Shown here: piece after piece, positions 10,495 through 20,579 of the stretch
How the letters are laid out: every line of letters starts with the position of its first letter
How positions within the stretch are numbered: position 1 is the stretch's first letter
NCBI GenBank assembly: GCA_022410635.1
Contig: JAJVDF010000220.1
Span: 1,167,564 to 1,231,563, forward strand
Length of the DNA: 64,000 nt
Source: Tretioscincus oriximinensis
Taxonomy: Eukaryota; Chordata; Lepidosauria; Squamata; Gymnophthalmidae
Direction: 5' to 3'
Notes under the pieces: model-generated
The model's input: only the letters and a program-made list of their open reading frames with translations
What the model was told of the DNA's origin: nothing
The model's database searches: none
Made by a program: the position numbers and the translations under genes

Positions 10495-11227
10495 TTCTAG
10501 GAAANGAGTTTCTCTTCTTCATTTGCAGTTTCATAATACAAAGGTAGCTCCTTCCAGTTGGATTGGGAAGGAAGCTATATAAGCACAGAATGGGAACTGC
10601 AGTCAGTCACTCCATGAAATTTTGCTACAGCNAAGGCAGTCAACCAATCAGGCCACAGAAAAACTGGGGAAATGAAAGTGAGTAGCACCTGTTTGTTATG
10701 GAAACCATTGCTAAACTTGGAGGCAAAGTGAAGAATACAATGTGGAAAAATGAAGTAATTTTGGGCATTTATTTGGATTATTATTTGAAAGGAAATGGAA
10801 CATCTTTTTTCTTAAGGTGGTGACTGGAAAAAGCATGTCTGATTAAACCACTGGATTTTTTCCTCATGTAACCCAGTTTAAATGGGATTTGCCATTGTGC
10901 AACAAAGCAGCCCAAACAATGAGAACACAGCAAGTAAACTCAGGAAGAGGAAGGAATCAGTATCTGATGTGACAAAATGGCAGGTGGCACACCTTTTATA
11001 TATGTTAAGGGTATAAGAATAAAAGGGAAGCCCTGTTGGACTGCATATCAATCATTTAATCCAGAAACAATAACCCACTAATTGCTTCTGGGAAGTCAAC
11101 TACAAAAACCTTCATTGGCTCTTAATGTAAGAGGCCCTTATCTTGCCTCTTGCCAATCTCTCAAACTGAGGGGCAGTTCATTCTATTAATCATTGCTACA
11201 CCTAGTCCATGAATTTATCCAACCCAG
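10495..11227. other. Unassigned DNA
   Basis: No repeat or gene recognised. It contains GCTATATAAGCAC (10574), a TATA-like string without other promoter support. Confidence 0.4.
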
Positions 11228-11350
11228 AAGAGCATAAGAGACGTCTGATGGATCAGACCACAGCCTATGTAGTCAAGCATCCCGTCTCATTTTGTGAGCA
11301 TTTCAAGCAGAAGGCCAACTTTACTTGCTCTTGAAATTCTTTCAGTTGGC
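11228..11350 (-). repeat. Old CR1 3' end fragment
   Basis: GAGCATAAGAGACGTCTGAT, GGATCAGACCACAGCC and CATTTCAAGCAGAAGG follow the antisense order of CR1 3' ends. Strongly diverged. Confidence 0.4.
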
Positions 11351-12049
11351 CTCTGGAGCAGGGTTAACAGGAAAAAATCAGGCTAAAAGTTTATGTTTTA
11401 ATGGGTGTGAAAAAGTGGTTTTTCTTCTAGATGCTGCAACCACTGAAAGCTACATCTGTTGAAAAGTCCTCTCTTTGGTAGCAATTAAATGAGCAAACCT
11501 TTATTCCAGATTTTATCTAGTAATTCTAGAGGCATCTTGCCTTTCCTTCCAACCTGGAGGGCAGCACCTAAACTGTGAGCAGAGAGAACTCCTCATTTAG
11601 CGTCTTCCTCATTTTTTTATCCCCTTTCCCTCTACAACTTATAAGGAAGGTCTTGTTTTTATTGATTCAACATTTGCCAGTTAAGAGCCATCCTGGCTGA
11701 AGAACAAAGTAGGAATCTTTTAAATAAAACAATGAACTTACATCAGCAGTTACAGTCTTACTCCTTGGTATGACAGTAACCATTATTCTTGGAAGAACAG
11801 GTCCTTCCTAAGGAGACTATTTGGCATTAATCATGCATGGCCCTGCTTAAATTATTGACTTAAAGACCTTATAATTAGGATGCAAAGTGCTTTTACAGAA
11901 AGAGGAAGAAGGCCACTGGTAATTCCCTTATTTTCCAGCCTATTTATAACAGCTAATCCGATACTAAAAGATACAATGGCAGTATGCAAAAAAGGGTGGG
12001 GCCAGTAGAAATCTGCTCACATGCAACTAATCATTTGCATTAATGGCAT
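11351..12049. other. Unassigned DNA
   Basis: No repeat recognised. A TTTTTCTTCTAG acceptor-like site (about 11430) precedes a 15-codon open stretch ending at a GTAGC string. It is too short to call an exon. Confidence 0.35.
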
Positions 12050-12333
12050 CAATGGCTCAGTCGTTAAGGAGACGGTCTCTCATCTGGGAGATAGGGTTTC
12101 GAAGCCCTCTGACGGACATGGGGAGGGGTGAGCCCCTAGCCAACCCAGCTATTCGAAAGCAAGAATTGCAAGAAATTGCAACTAACTGCAGCTAGATAAA
12201 TGAGAACCACCACAGCCTGGTGGGGAAGATAGAATGTAAGACTTCGGGAGAAAAATGCCCTTGTAAGCCACTTTGAGTCCCTTCAGGTGAGAAAAGCAAG
12301 GTATAAAAACCCAGTTCTCCTCCTCCTTCTTCA
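12050..12333 (+). mobile_element. SINE-1, diverged
   Basis: The tRNA-like head (GGCTCAGTCGTTAAGGAGAC, B box GGTTTCGAAGCCC) is joined to the usual body, but the segment between GGGTGAG and AGCCAACCC is shortened. The 3' hairpin is mutated (GTAAGCCACTTTGAG) and the tail is C-rich (CTCCTCCTCCTTC). Confidence 0.75.
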
Positions 12334-12529
12334 GCATTACATCTCACTCCAACTGGATGGAGCTAATAACATATGCCAGCAACCACTGCTGAGGCAGGAC
12401 ATGGGCCAAATGACCAAAACTCTATCATAATTCTTTCTCTAGCATTACTAAATGTCAGTATTTTGCAGAAATATGTGAAGGAATGCTTCCTCATGTACAA
12501 ATCTGCCTGCACCTTAAGATCTTCTGGTG

Positions 12530-12544
12530 ATGGCAGCAGTAGTG

Positions 12545-12575
<31 letters not shown>

Positions 12576-12648
12576 TAGTGGTAGTAGTGGTAGTAGTGGT
12601 GGTAGTGGTGGTGGTGGTAATAGTAATAATTGTAGTAGTAGTAGTACC
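12530..12648. repeat. GTA/GTG microsatellite
   Basis: A trinucleotide array of GTAGTAGTGG-type units. It abuts the apparent 3' end of a minus-strand retroelement (12649-12880), where it reads (TAC/ACT)n and probably started as that element's tail. The poly-Ser, poly-Val and poly-Tyr frames across it are artefacts. Confidence 0.85.
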
Positions 12649-12880
12649 ATTTATTTGTGACACCCCATATACCAAGAGGTGGTACAAAAATACATATACA
12701 ATAAAAATATAGATACAATAAAACATAAAATAGATTAAGACAGAACAATTGAAGAATAGGGGACAGGCGGTTGAAGTAGTGTTCCAATCTGGTGAATTGA
12801 AAAGATACATTTTTAGGCCCTTTAAAAACCTTAGTAAATCTTCCTCCAAGTGGTGCTCTTGGGGAGATGCGCACTAAGTA
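12649..12880 (-). mobile_element. Probable LINE 3' end of unknown clade
   Basis: Minus strand: a coding-like start (ISPRAPLGGRFTKVFKG), then a T-rich stretch and the end ATGGGGTGTCACAAATAAATGGT running into an (ACT)n tail. An AATAAA-like signal just before a short-repeat tail is typical of non-LTR retrotransposons. The family was not recognised. Confidence 0.4.
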
Positions 12881-12884
12881 TCAC

Positions 12885-13080
12885 CACCTTCAACAGTCGA
12901 AAGGGTGTGAATGCATGGACGGCTGCCTTGGTGGTAGCCCACAGATTATAGAATGGTCTCCACTCTGAGGTGCATCAGGCACCCTACATATTCACACATC
13001 TGGTTCATCCTAACCTTTGGCTGAGGAAACAACATCCTCTCCCCATTCCGGCACTGTCATCTTTTTTAGCCATTCTATCT
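12885..13080 (+). repeat. Old L2 fragment
   Basis: The L2 3' ORF order is visible: AGATTATAGAATGGTCTCC, GAGGTGCATCAGGCACC, CCTTTGGCTGAGGAAACA, TTCCGGCACTGTCATC. The terminal hairpin is lost. Confidence 0.5.
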
Positions 13081-13094
13081 ATTTTTTTTATTTT

Positions 13095-13262
13095 ACTGAA
13101 AGGCCCTATCCCCATCATCTTTATTATGGGCTATATCTCAGAATAGGAGCCTGCCATCTACATTCTAGATAGGGCCTGCCATAGTTTACACTGGCATGTG
13201 GATGGTCAAGCTCTGTCCCAAGATATAACCCATAATAAAGCTTAATGGGAACAGGGTCTAAC
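13095..13262. repeat. M2 copy
   Basis: Palindromic arms AGGCCCTATCCCCATCATC and GGGAACAGGGTCT with inner TTATTATGGGCTATATCTC and GATATAACCCATAATAAAG. The central GCCTGCCATCTACATTC and TGGCATGTGGATGG fit the family. Confidence 0.55.
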
Positions 13263-14091
13263 ATGCATGAGGTCCTTGGGTATAAATATATTCGATACTT
13301 TCATCTATATTTTTGAAGAGGGGGAATGCAAGGGAACTACAATTCCCATGAACTTATGTTTCCTTTGAATGTTTCTTAGCATCCATTCTATTAGCCATTG
13401 ATAGTCCTGTTGTCCTATTTTATGATCTGGTAACCCTATTCTTCTCACATCCTCAAACCTTCTTGCACATGGAACCCTGCATGCAGAAATAATATTTCCT
13501 GAGCAGGACATTGGCCAGGGGATGGGTGTTTACCCAAAAAGAGGGTAAGCTTGCCAGATTTATATAATGTGTTCTAATCTAGGGGAATGGAATTAGATGC
13601 AAACAAGCCCAAAACATCAGGTGTGTCCAATTAATCGGCTTATTAACTGGAAACCATGGGCTACACACAGCATAAAGAACCCCAAGTTAAATTGGCATTG
13701 GAGTAAAGCAAATGACACAAATTACTCTGTTATGGGGCAAGTTCAGGATGGGAAATCAAAAGGATGTCCCTTTTAGCCACGGAGATAGCCGTATTTGGTG
13801 CAAGTGAACTATCCGTCCGCTAACTCCATGCCAACCATTATTAGCTGTGCAAACAAAGTACCAAATATTTCTTAATGGATCTATCTGAAAGTTTGGTAAC
13901 ATGCAGGAGTCAGCTCAAGAATATAGAATTCAAAAAAAGCAGCCAAGCTAATCTGGATCAGAATTGCTAGCAGAGGGTCTGAAGAGCCTTTGTTTACTAG
14001 AGATAATCAAGGAAAAGGTTACTAGCATGCATTTTCATAGACTATTGCTTCAAACAAAGCTGTCAAGAAGAAACAGCTTAAAAAAGAGATT
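13263..14091. other. Unassigned DNA
   Basis: No gene or repeat recognised. Confidence 0.4.
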
Positions 14092-14245
14092 CAGGCCTTT
14101 TCTGCATTGAATCTTATTCTGGATTATATCTTGGAATAAATCTCCCATCCACATGCCACAGTCTACATTAGCATGTGGATATGAAACCATTTTTCTCGGA
14201 CGTAATTCAGAATAAGGCCCAGTATAGAAAAGGTTCCAGTCTACA
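14092..14245. repeat. M2 copy
   Basis: Arms GGCCTTTTCTGCATTGAATC with TTATTCTGGATTATATC on the left and AATTCAGAATAAGGCCC with TATAGAAAAGGTTCC on the right, folding around TCCCATCCACATGCC. Ends diverged, target duplication not visible. Confidence 0.55.
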
Positions 14246-14699
14246 AAAATTAATGCTATCAACATTTTTCTCATTAGTTTCTAAGGTGCTATGACACATA
14301 CTTGCTAAAGAGTCAAGAATGTGGAACTCATTGTGGAGATTTAACTAAAAATATCTGAAAAAAGAGAAAGTGGCACTTATAACCTTTTGTAGCACTTCTA
14401 AAGCTTCTAAGCTCCCTTTAAAATAAAATTAAAAGAATGGTTGGGATTCTTCTTGAAAGCTACACAAATCACAGAGGAAGTCAAAAAGAGCTTCAAGGCA
14501 TCTTAAAATTTTGTGTTTCCTTTTTAAAAGTTTCCAGTTTCGTTTTAAGATGGCGATCTGACACAACAAAGAGATCCCCTCCAAGCACCTTGTGCTCCCT
14601 CTGATGTACAACAAACCAGACATTGATCTCACATGAAAAGTAAGCATTTCCACACCAGATCAAAGCTGGTTTACCTCGCTGTAGAAGANTGGGGAAGGA
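14246..14699. other. Unassigned DNA
   Basis: No gene or repeat recognised. The stretch may include a decayed 5' part of the following L1. Confidence 0.35.
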
Positions 14700-15403
14700 A
14701 CTTGTTTCCGTTAAGCCTCACAGATGCTTCCTAGGTATCAGTCAAGGGCAGCCCTATCATCAAATTGCTGGCATGGGTGTAATACCCCCGGCACATATAT
14801 GCACATGTGGGCATTATGTCAATACACACGCACTTTCAGAGCCATGATATATAACGAACTGCAAGAGCTAACGGGTCGGAACATACAGGACACGACAGAA
14901 TTATGGATCATGAATGATCCGGGACACACGAATTGATTGATGAATATAACATCACAAAACAAGGGATCTATGCGGCTCATATAGTCATTGCCAGGGGCTG
15001 GAAGGATCAGACAAAATGGACTCGCCAGCTCTGGTATGATTATCTGGCAGAAATAATGATGCAAGAGGCGGTCAGGGAAAGGAGGCTGAACTTGATGAAT
15101 ATTCAAATTAAAAATAATTGGATGCAAAAATGGAAAGGGATATATGAGAAAGTGATGTCAGGTAACCAAAATATTGATGTAATAATTAAGGAGACGATAG
15201 CTCTAATGCAGAGGCTCAGATTGATAATATAGGAAGATTGTATTGAATCGATCATGGTCCGAACCTGTGGGAGGGGGAGGGATATGGGGGTGTTTGATGT
15301 ATTTGATGTCTTTGATATTTTTTGATCACTGTTGTATGTATTCATTAATTTATTGTTTGTTTGTTTTTTGTACGGTATTAATAAAAAATTATTAAAAAAA
15401 AAA
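14700..15403 (+). mobile_element. 5'-truncated L1 LINE, 3' end
   Basis: Encodes the C-terminus of an L1-clade ORF2 in two frames (14724-14936, then 14933-15232), so there is one frameshift. The first part contains CWHGCNTPGTYMHMWALC, which fits the L1 C-x3-C-x7-H-x4-C motif. The second has GIYAAHIVIARGWKDQTKW, LWYDYLAEIMMQEAVRE and a stop at 15230. A G-rich 3' UTR (GGGAGGGGGAGGGATATGGG) and ATTAATAAAAAATTATT plus an A-tail complete it. Confidence 0.85.
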
Positions 15404-15459
15404 GGGCACTGTAGTTCAAGCATATAGGAAGACGTGTAGTTTGACCATCGCTGTTTTCA

Positions 15460-16010
15460 TCTAAGGGCTTTTGTTATTTGGATTGGGGAACACTCAAAGC
15501 AATTAGCTGGATTGCAGCATTTGCATCACTGTTTGCTTCACTATTCCCTAATCATTCCAAAAGCATTCCTAAGCTTGCCTCAAAATTCCCTTGTATGTAT
15601 TGTTTTGTATGTATTGTCTTAATCCATAATCATTCCTGCCAGAAATACAAAAGCTGTATTCTAGTCTTTCTGTGTTCTACATGTCACATGACACATTTTC
15701 ACCCAATCACTGCAAGGGAACAGAGCAGCTGGCATGCAAAGCAATCAAAAGCTAACTATAACCTGTTCGTCAATTTCAGAGAAATAGCCGTGTTAGTCTA
15801 GCAGAAAGTCCTTCAGTAGACCTGTNTACGAAAGCTTATGCCAGTCAGTTTTCTCAAGTTAGTCTCAAAGTGCTGCTAGCTCCTTTGCTGGACTATAACC
15901 TGTTCGTACTTCCTGCTCCTAGGGCACGAGGAGGCATGTTTGTGTGAGGGCATTGTAAATGGCAGGAAACATTCCCCCCTGCCAGTGACTTACTTTTTTT
16001 TTTCTAGGGG
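15460..16010 (+). repeat. M1 copy, split by P1
   Basis: Starts GGGCTTTTGTTATTTGGATTGGGGAACACTC-like and runs through CACTATTCCCTAATCATTCC, TGTATTCTAGTCTTTCTGTG, ATTTTCACCCAATCACTGC. After the P1 insertion it continues ACTTCCTGCTCCTAGG and GGCAGGAAACATTCCCCCC. One of the clearest copies. Confidence 0.7.
15771..15891 (+). mobile_element. P1 fold-back element with 16-bp target duplication
   Basis: Begins CAATTTCAGAGAAATAGCCG and ends GCTAGCTCCTTTGCTGG. It is flanked by the identical 16-mer ACTATAACCTGTTCGT at 15755-15770 and 15892-15907, within M1. This copy has the unpaired terminal arm and one hairpin arm only; the other arm is missing. There is no A-tail. The termini match the copies at 23537 and 24278. 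The arm holds CTGT.TACGAAAGCTTATGCC, also seen in Penelope-like terminal repeats of reptiles (family name from memory, inference). Confidence 0.75.
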
Positions 16011-16874
16011 GAAAGTGCATTTGTCATGTCTCCTCCCCAAATTCCAGGACTCTGAAAGTAAATCCATATGTCAAAAGAATTTCTAGATATAGATGGTATG
16101 GCAGAATGCTGGCTATATCACCACACAGCTCAGATGGTATATTCAGGCTGTTGAGCTGCTTAATTTGAGTAAAAATAGTGCTGGGGGATCCAGCACTATT
16201 TTAACCCAGTTGGCATAAAATCTGCCAACAGCTCTTCCAGCATAATCTAAGAAAGGACTTCTGGAAGCTTATTCCACCAATGAAAAAGGAGAGAGAGAGA
16301 AATTAAATGTTTATAAATGGGAAAAATGAGAAGGAAGCAAGGAAGAAAAAAAGGAACGGAGGGAGAGCATTCGTGTGTGAGATCCAGAAAGTCTTTTTTG
16401 ATGTTATGCCAAATGACTTTGTCAGACAGCCAGTAAACTATTTAAAAGCCAACTTGCTATTATATCTGGCTTTGCCTCCACTGTCTGGATAGTTCCCAAT
16501 TTCAGACCGTAGATTTCTTCTGATTTCATAAAACCTGGAAATAGTCCCGTTCTAAATACACTTTGCTGCCTGTACGAGATTTGGGCAGTCTTTTAAGCAA
16601 GTTTTGCCACTTCCGCTAAATAGTTCAGGTTGACTATCGGATTAAAAAAAAACTGAGGTTCTTCTGATCAGAAAGATACTTTTTCTTTTTTTTCTTTCTT
16701 ACATAAAAAGCTTTCTTCAATGAAAGAAAATGTTTAATGAAAAAAAAGTTTATATGATTGTTCTTTCTTAACAATTTTTATCTCTATATACTAATTTTTG
16801 GTATTTTCTCATTGTTTTATTACTTCTCAGTTGCATCTATTTCTTTTGTTTAATGTTCATCCCTATCTATTTTT
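16011..16874. other. Unassigned DNA with a small perfect hairpin
   Basis: No repeat family recognised. At 16172-16202 the 13-base arms AAAATAGTGCTGG and CCAGCACTATTTT face each other across 5 bases. The rest is AT-rich. Confidence 0.45.
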
Positions 16875-16990
16875 CCATTCGACTATTGTAACATTCCTGC
16901 TCCTAGCACAAGAGCCGAAAATGTGAAGATGTATTCACTAGCCTTTTTTCCTTCATATGCCTGACTCTGAATAACAGAAGCATAGATTTT
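16875..16990 (-). repeat. M1 fragment
   Basis: AACATTCCTGCTCCTAGCAC, GAAAATGTGAAGATGTATTC, CTAGCCTTTTTTCCTTC and ATATGCCTGACTCTG follow the M1 order. It stops abruptly before a T-run. Confidence 0.5.
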
Positions 16991-17098
16991 TTTTTATGCA
17001 GTCTCTTTATGTAGCCTCTGGATTATTAATAGTCTACTTAAGATATCCCTCTTCCCTTTTATGCTCTGCATAACATCCTACCACTATCACAGGGCTTT

Positions 17099-17765
17099 GT
17101 GAACTATTCCTGTTTCCTGTATTTTTGTTTTGCACTTTCATGGACTGAAGCATTCCTGCTCCTAGCCCAGGAGCAGAAACTGCAAATAATACTATATTCT
17201 CTTGCCTTCTTGTGTTCTACATACCTGGCTTATCCTCCCTCATTGCTATTGGGTGAAAACCTGAGACACGCAGTACACAGGAGACCTAGAATTCAGCACT
17301 TACACTTATTACAGGCATGGATAGCTCAGTCGCTTAGGAATTCGTCTCTCGCCTGGGCAATGGGGTTTCGAAGCCCTGTGTGGGACATGGGGAGGGCTGA
17401 GCACCTTCCACTAGCCTGTAGCTCTAGCCAACCCAGCTATTCGAAAGCAGGAACTGCAAGAAATTGCAGGTGACTGCAAGTAGATACATGGGAACAACCA
17501 TAGCCTGGTGGGGAAGATAGAATGTGAGTCTTCGGGCAAAAATACCCTTTTAAGCCGCTTTGAGTCCCTTTGAAAGGTGAGAAAAGCGGGGTATAAGAAC
17601 CAAGTTCTTCTTNTTATTATTATTACAGCAATACTGCCACAGTGATTGGCAAATAGATTCATAATAAAATACTTTTGAAGTGCCTGGGGAATAGTGAAGC
17701 AATTAGAAATGAAGATGCTCTATTCTTGCTAATTCACTGAATCATTGTTTGCAAAAAAGGCCAGT
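17099..17765 (-). repeat. M1 copy, split by SINE-1
   Basis: GAAGCATTCCTGCTCCTAGC with CCAGGAGCAGAAACTGC forms the diagnostic palindrome. CTTGTGTTCTACATACCTGG, GATTGGGTGAAAAC-like and AGAATTCAGCACTTACACTT follow. The SINE interrupts. The right part runs CCTGGGGAATAGTGAAGC to GTTTGCAAAAAAGGCC, the family terminus. Confidence 0.7.
17315..17619 (+). mobile_element. SINE-1 with 9-bp target duplication
   Basis: Full-length copy: A box at about 17321-17334, B box GGTTTCGAAGCCC at about 17364-17376, body, 3' hairpin (TAAGCCGCTTTGAG / AAAGCGGGGTATAAG) and a short TTC tail with one N. TTATTACAG at 17306-17314 and 17620-17628 is the target duplication inside M1, proof of LINE-machinery insertion. A PolyA tail is absent; the tail is the trinucleotide repeat. 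Confidence 0.9.
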
Positions 17766-18189
17766 AAAGAAAGTCACACTGAAAAATTTTCCGCTCTTTG
17801 CCTTTCTGACTCGGAGTGCAGCGAGGGTAGCATTGCCATTCCGCAGACGATGGCATCCGCGTTACAAATCTGCTATCAAATTACTTAATGCCGACAGCTG
17901 CAATCACATCGACCCTCCCTCGGAAATTCCTCATTCATTATAGTCTTCAAGGTTCACTGAAGGGTCCCCATATTCCCCACCCTTTAAGTATCTGTTTATG
18001 GCTTTGTGTATCAAAACATTTCCAAGCAGGAAGANGCAGACACTGCATAGCTAAGTTGTACTTTTTCTCCCTCCATGCTCAAGCCCTGGAATATATTTAC
18101 TCAGTCAGCTGAGGAGCACAGANGCTGAGTCTCAGTGGCATTTGGGGACGGGTTATAGCTAACAACAGAGAGCACAGCAGTAAGAACTT
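17766..18189. other. Unassigned DNA with retained CpGs
   Basis: 17800-17930 has several CpGs (GACTCGGAGTGCAGCGAGGG, CGCAGACGATGGCATCCGCG) unlike the CpG-poor neighbours. No repeat or protein match could be read. It may be a regulatory or selected segment, or the remnant of a young element. Confidence 0.3.
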
Positions 18190-18375
18190 GCCTTGGTACA
18201 AATATGTTCTACTTTGCAGATCAGATTTTTCAATCTATACATTTTCCAAAAGGACATCAGGAGCAAATTAATTGGTTTCCTCTGGAGAAATGACAAAGTA
18301 AAACTGGTTCTCCCCCCCATCCTTTCTCATATGCAGGCCCCACACCGAGCTGCTTTCTACTGCAAGAAGGAATAA
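18190..18375 (+). mobile_element. Possible L1 ORF2 fragment
   Basis: A frame of 60 codons includes IRSKLIGFLWRNDKVKL and PPILSHMQAP, resembling the post-RT region of L1 ORF2, where a phrase of the 'KFIWN.K..RI' type precedes a glycine-rich step. It is short, with no second motif to confirm. Confidence 0.4.
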
Positions 18376-18908
18376 GCAGTATTAGAAACCAACATCTTAG
18401 GAAGAAGAGAAATGCATGCAGAAGGTTTACTATCATGTATTGCCCTGCAAAAATGCTGGAAAACAGAGGGCTGGTGGGTTGAATCCCTGCCTCTATCCTG
18501 GAACAGGAAATGGCAAAGCCTGAGATGTACCACGAGCCAACCGTGACTCAGTTATATGCAACATGCAGAGGCCANGCTTCCATTCCACAGTGTAGGCTGC
18601 ATCCAGACACTGCTTATTCTAGAGTTTCAAGTTTTCAGAGGCAATGCAGTTTACCTACACACGAATTAAACACAAGGCACTTATGCAAGATTTGCTTTCT
18701 AAGTTTCTCACCCTGATTAGCTATTTCTCAGGCAAATACATGAATGCAAGATGAGCCCTTTGTAAAAGAAAAAGAAAAAACAAGGTCTGCCATTCTTTTT
18801 TGGTTGGAAAATTATAGGAAGACCTGGAAAAGTCAGAGAAAGAAAAGGCTGTAGAAAACAGCACATGGTTCTGACATTTCTCCTCTTTGCTTTCTCTGCC
18901 TTTCCATG
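18376..18908. other. Unassigned DNA
   Basis: No gene or repeat recognised. Confidence 0.4.
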
Positions 18909-19240
18909 ATAGCTGTCTACAAATATCTGAAGGGCTGTCACAGAGCAGAGGGATCAACATTGNTCTCATTAGCACATGGAAGGACTAGAAACAATGGAAT
19001 GAAACTACAAGGGAGTATATTTAGATTAGATATCAGAAAAAACTTTCTAACAGTCAGGGTGATAAATCAGTGGAACAGTTTGCCACAGGGGGTGGTGAGT
19101 TCGCCGTCACTGGAAGTCTCCAAACAGAGTCTAGATAGTCATCTGTCTGGGATGGTTTAATGAATCCTGCATCAAGCAGGGGGTTGGAACCCTATGNCCC
19201 TGGAGGTCCCTTCCGACTCTATGATTCTATGATTCTATGA
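18909..19240 (+). mobile_element. CR1-B LINE 3' end, short
   Basis: Begins GATAGCTGTCTACAAATATC and encodes [26 protein letters not shown] and [14 protein letters not shown], then the UTR and an ATGATTCTATGATTC tail. The abrupt 5' truncation is typical of CR1. Confidence 0.8.
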
Positions 19241-19269
19241 CTTTCTGTCAATTTCCAACCAGAAACCAA

Positions 19270-19347
19270 CAGCACATCTCCTTCCTTCTCTTTTTCCTTC
19301 TCTTTTTCCTTCTCTTTTTCCTTCTCTTTTTCCTTCTCTTTTTCCTG
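19270..19347. repeat. 12-bp minisatellite
   Basis: About six perfect tandem copies of the pyrimidine unit CTTCTCTTTTTC. Homogeneous units suggest recent expansion. Translation gives Lys-Glu repeats on the minus strand, an artefact. Confidence 0.9.
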
Positions 19348-19424
19348 TAGGTGGCAAGAATGAAGAAAAGTTATTTCTTGCAAGGTCCAATTTCTTTTAA
19401 AAACACAGATAAGTGAAAACAGTA

Positions 19425-19930
19425 TGGAACCTACAGCAGGTGCACAATGTCTGGACCAACTGGCTAAACACATATTACACCAGTCTTGACAAAGCTGTAC
19501 TGGCTGCCAATTCAAGCCATTAACTTTAACTTATAAGGCCCTAAATTACTTGGGCCCCAATATCTGAAGGAACACCTTCTCCCATATCAACCTGCCCGTT
19601 CCTTAAGGTTTGCAGAGGACGTCTTCCTTCTTGTGCTGCTACTCCCTGAAATAGCGGGATTGAGAAGTCGGGGCAGGAGCTTCTCAGTGGTGGCCCCCAG
19701 ACTATAGTCTCCCCCTTGTGGTGCTTCAGGCAGGAGCATCACTCTACAGATTTTGAAAATCTTTGAAGTTGCACCTTTTTAACCTGGCCTTTGGTTGAAG
19801 AAACACCTTTTCCTTCCCCAACTTTCAAGCACTGTTATTTTTAATATGTCAAGTTGGCATCTTGTTTTTGTTGTTGTTAATCAGGCCTTTGAGTATAGGG
19901 TAAGGTAGAAATATAAATAAATAAATAAAA
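19425..19930 (+). mobile_element. L2 LINE 3' end, decayed
   Basis: Sense L2: CATATTACACCAGTCTTGAC, CTGTACTGGCTGCCAATTC, CTTGGGCCCCAATATCTG, GGAGCTTCTCAGTGGTGGCC. Then CCTTTGGTTGAAGAAACACC, a collapsed terminal hairpin and an (AAAT)n tail at 19910-19930. Several stops. Confidence 0.7.
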
Positions 19931-20039
19931 TATAGTGATTGGAGCTCACAAGAAACAGTCCTTTATCCTTCTGCCCTTGCAGAAGAAAGCAATCAGCCAG
20001 AATGCAAGAATCAAAGCCAGTTTTCCCCACTGGACCCAG

Positions 20040-20112
20040 TTACAGGTGCCGCCCTGAGACCTTCGGGTATAGGGCGGGGTATAAGTATAAATAAATAAAT
20101 AAAATAAATAAA
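20040..20112 (+). repeat. L2 3' terminus
   Basis: The terminal hairpin CCGCCCTGAGACC...GGGTATAGGGCGGGG is followed by TATAAGTATAAATAAATAAA. Only the last ~70 bases are present, an extreme 5' truncation. Confidence 0.65.
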
Positions 20113-20240
20113 TATATGAGATCTCACAGAAATAGAAAGACAAGCCCTGCTGAAAGACAGCCCATCTAGTCAAGAATTCTGTCTCACACAGTGGCCCACC
20201 AATTATACATCGGCAGTCCCAAGCAGAAAAAGGCAAAAGG
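20113..20240 (-). repeat. Old CR1 3' end fragment
   Basis: GAAAGACAAGCCCTGCTG, CAGCCCATCTAGTCAAG, TCTGTCTCACACAGTGGCCC and CATCGGCAGTCCC match antisense CR1 3' UTR order. Confidence 0.5.
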
Positions 20241-20579
20241 GTATGGTTCTTTTTAAATGTTGTAATGTTTTAATTTAATGTCTATTTTATGGTGAAGGAT
20301 GAAATATAAATTCCTAAGTAAATAATAAATATGAATTAGCTTTCTTGTGCTTAGCCCTCTCAAGCAAGAATAATGCAAAGTATTGGAACGCTCCAAAAAT
20401 CCATTAAACTGCTACTTTTTAAACACAGTTATCAGGTTTATAATGCACTTTTATAGCAGTAAATAAATATATATATNTGCCCAATCAGCAGCAAACGGTG
20501 AGTTCCAATTAGATTATTTACTATGTCTGGATGCAGCCATAATTTGGAATAAGGTCCAGTGCAGAAAGTGCTTAGGGTC

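Noticed and set aside
12363..12874. Poly-Ser, poly-Val, poly-Tyr and poly-Thr open frames
   Set aside because: Translations of the GTA/GTG trinucleotide array.
16172..16202. 13-bp perfect hairpin as a terminator or small RNA
   Set aside because: Isolated, no T-run, no transcription context; Rho-independent terminators do not apply to a vertebrate genome.
17315..17390. tRNA gene from the A and B boxes
   Set aside because: The tRNA-like head belongs to SINE-1, lacks a proper cloverleaf 3' end and is repeated many times.
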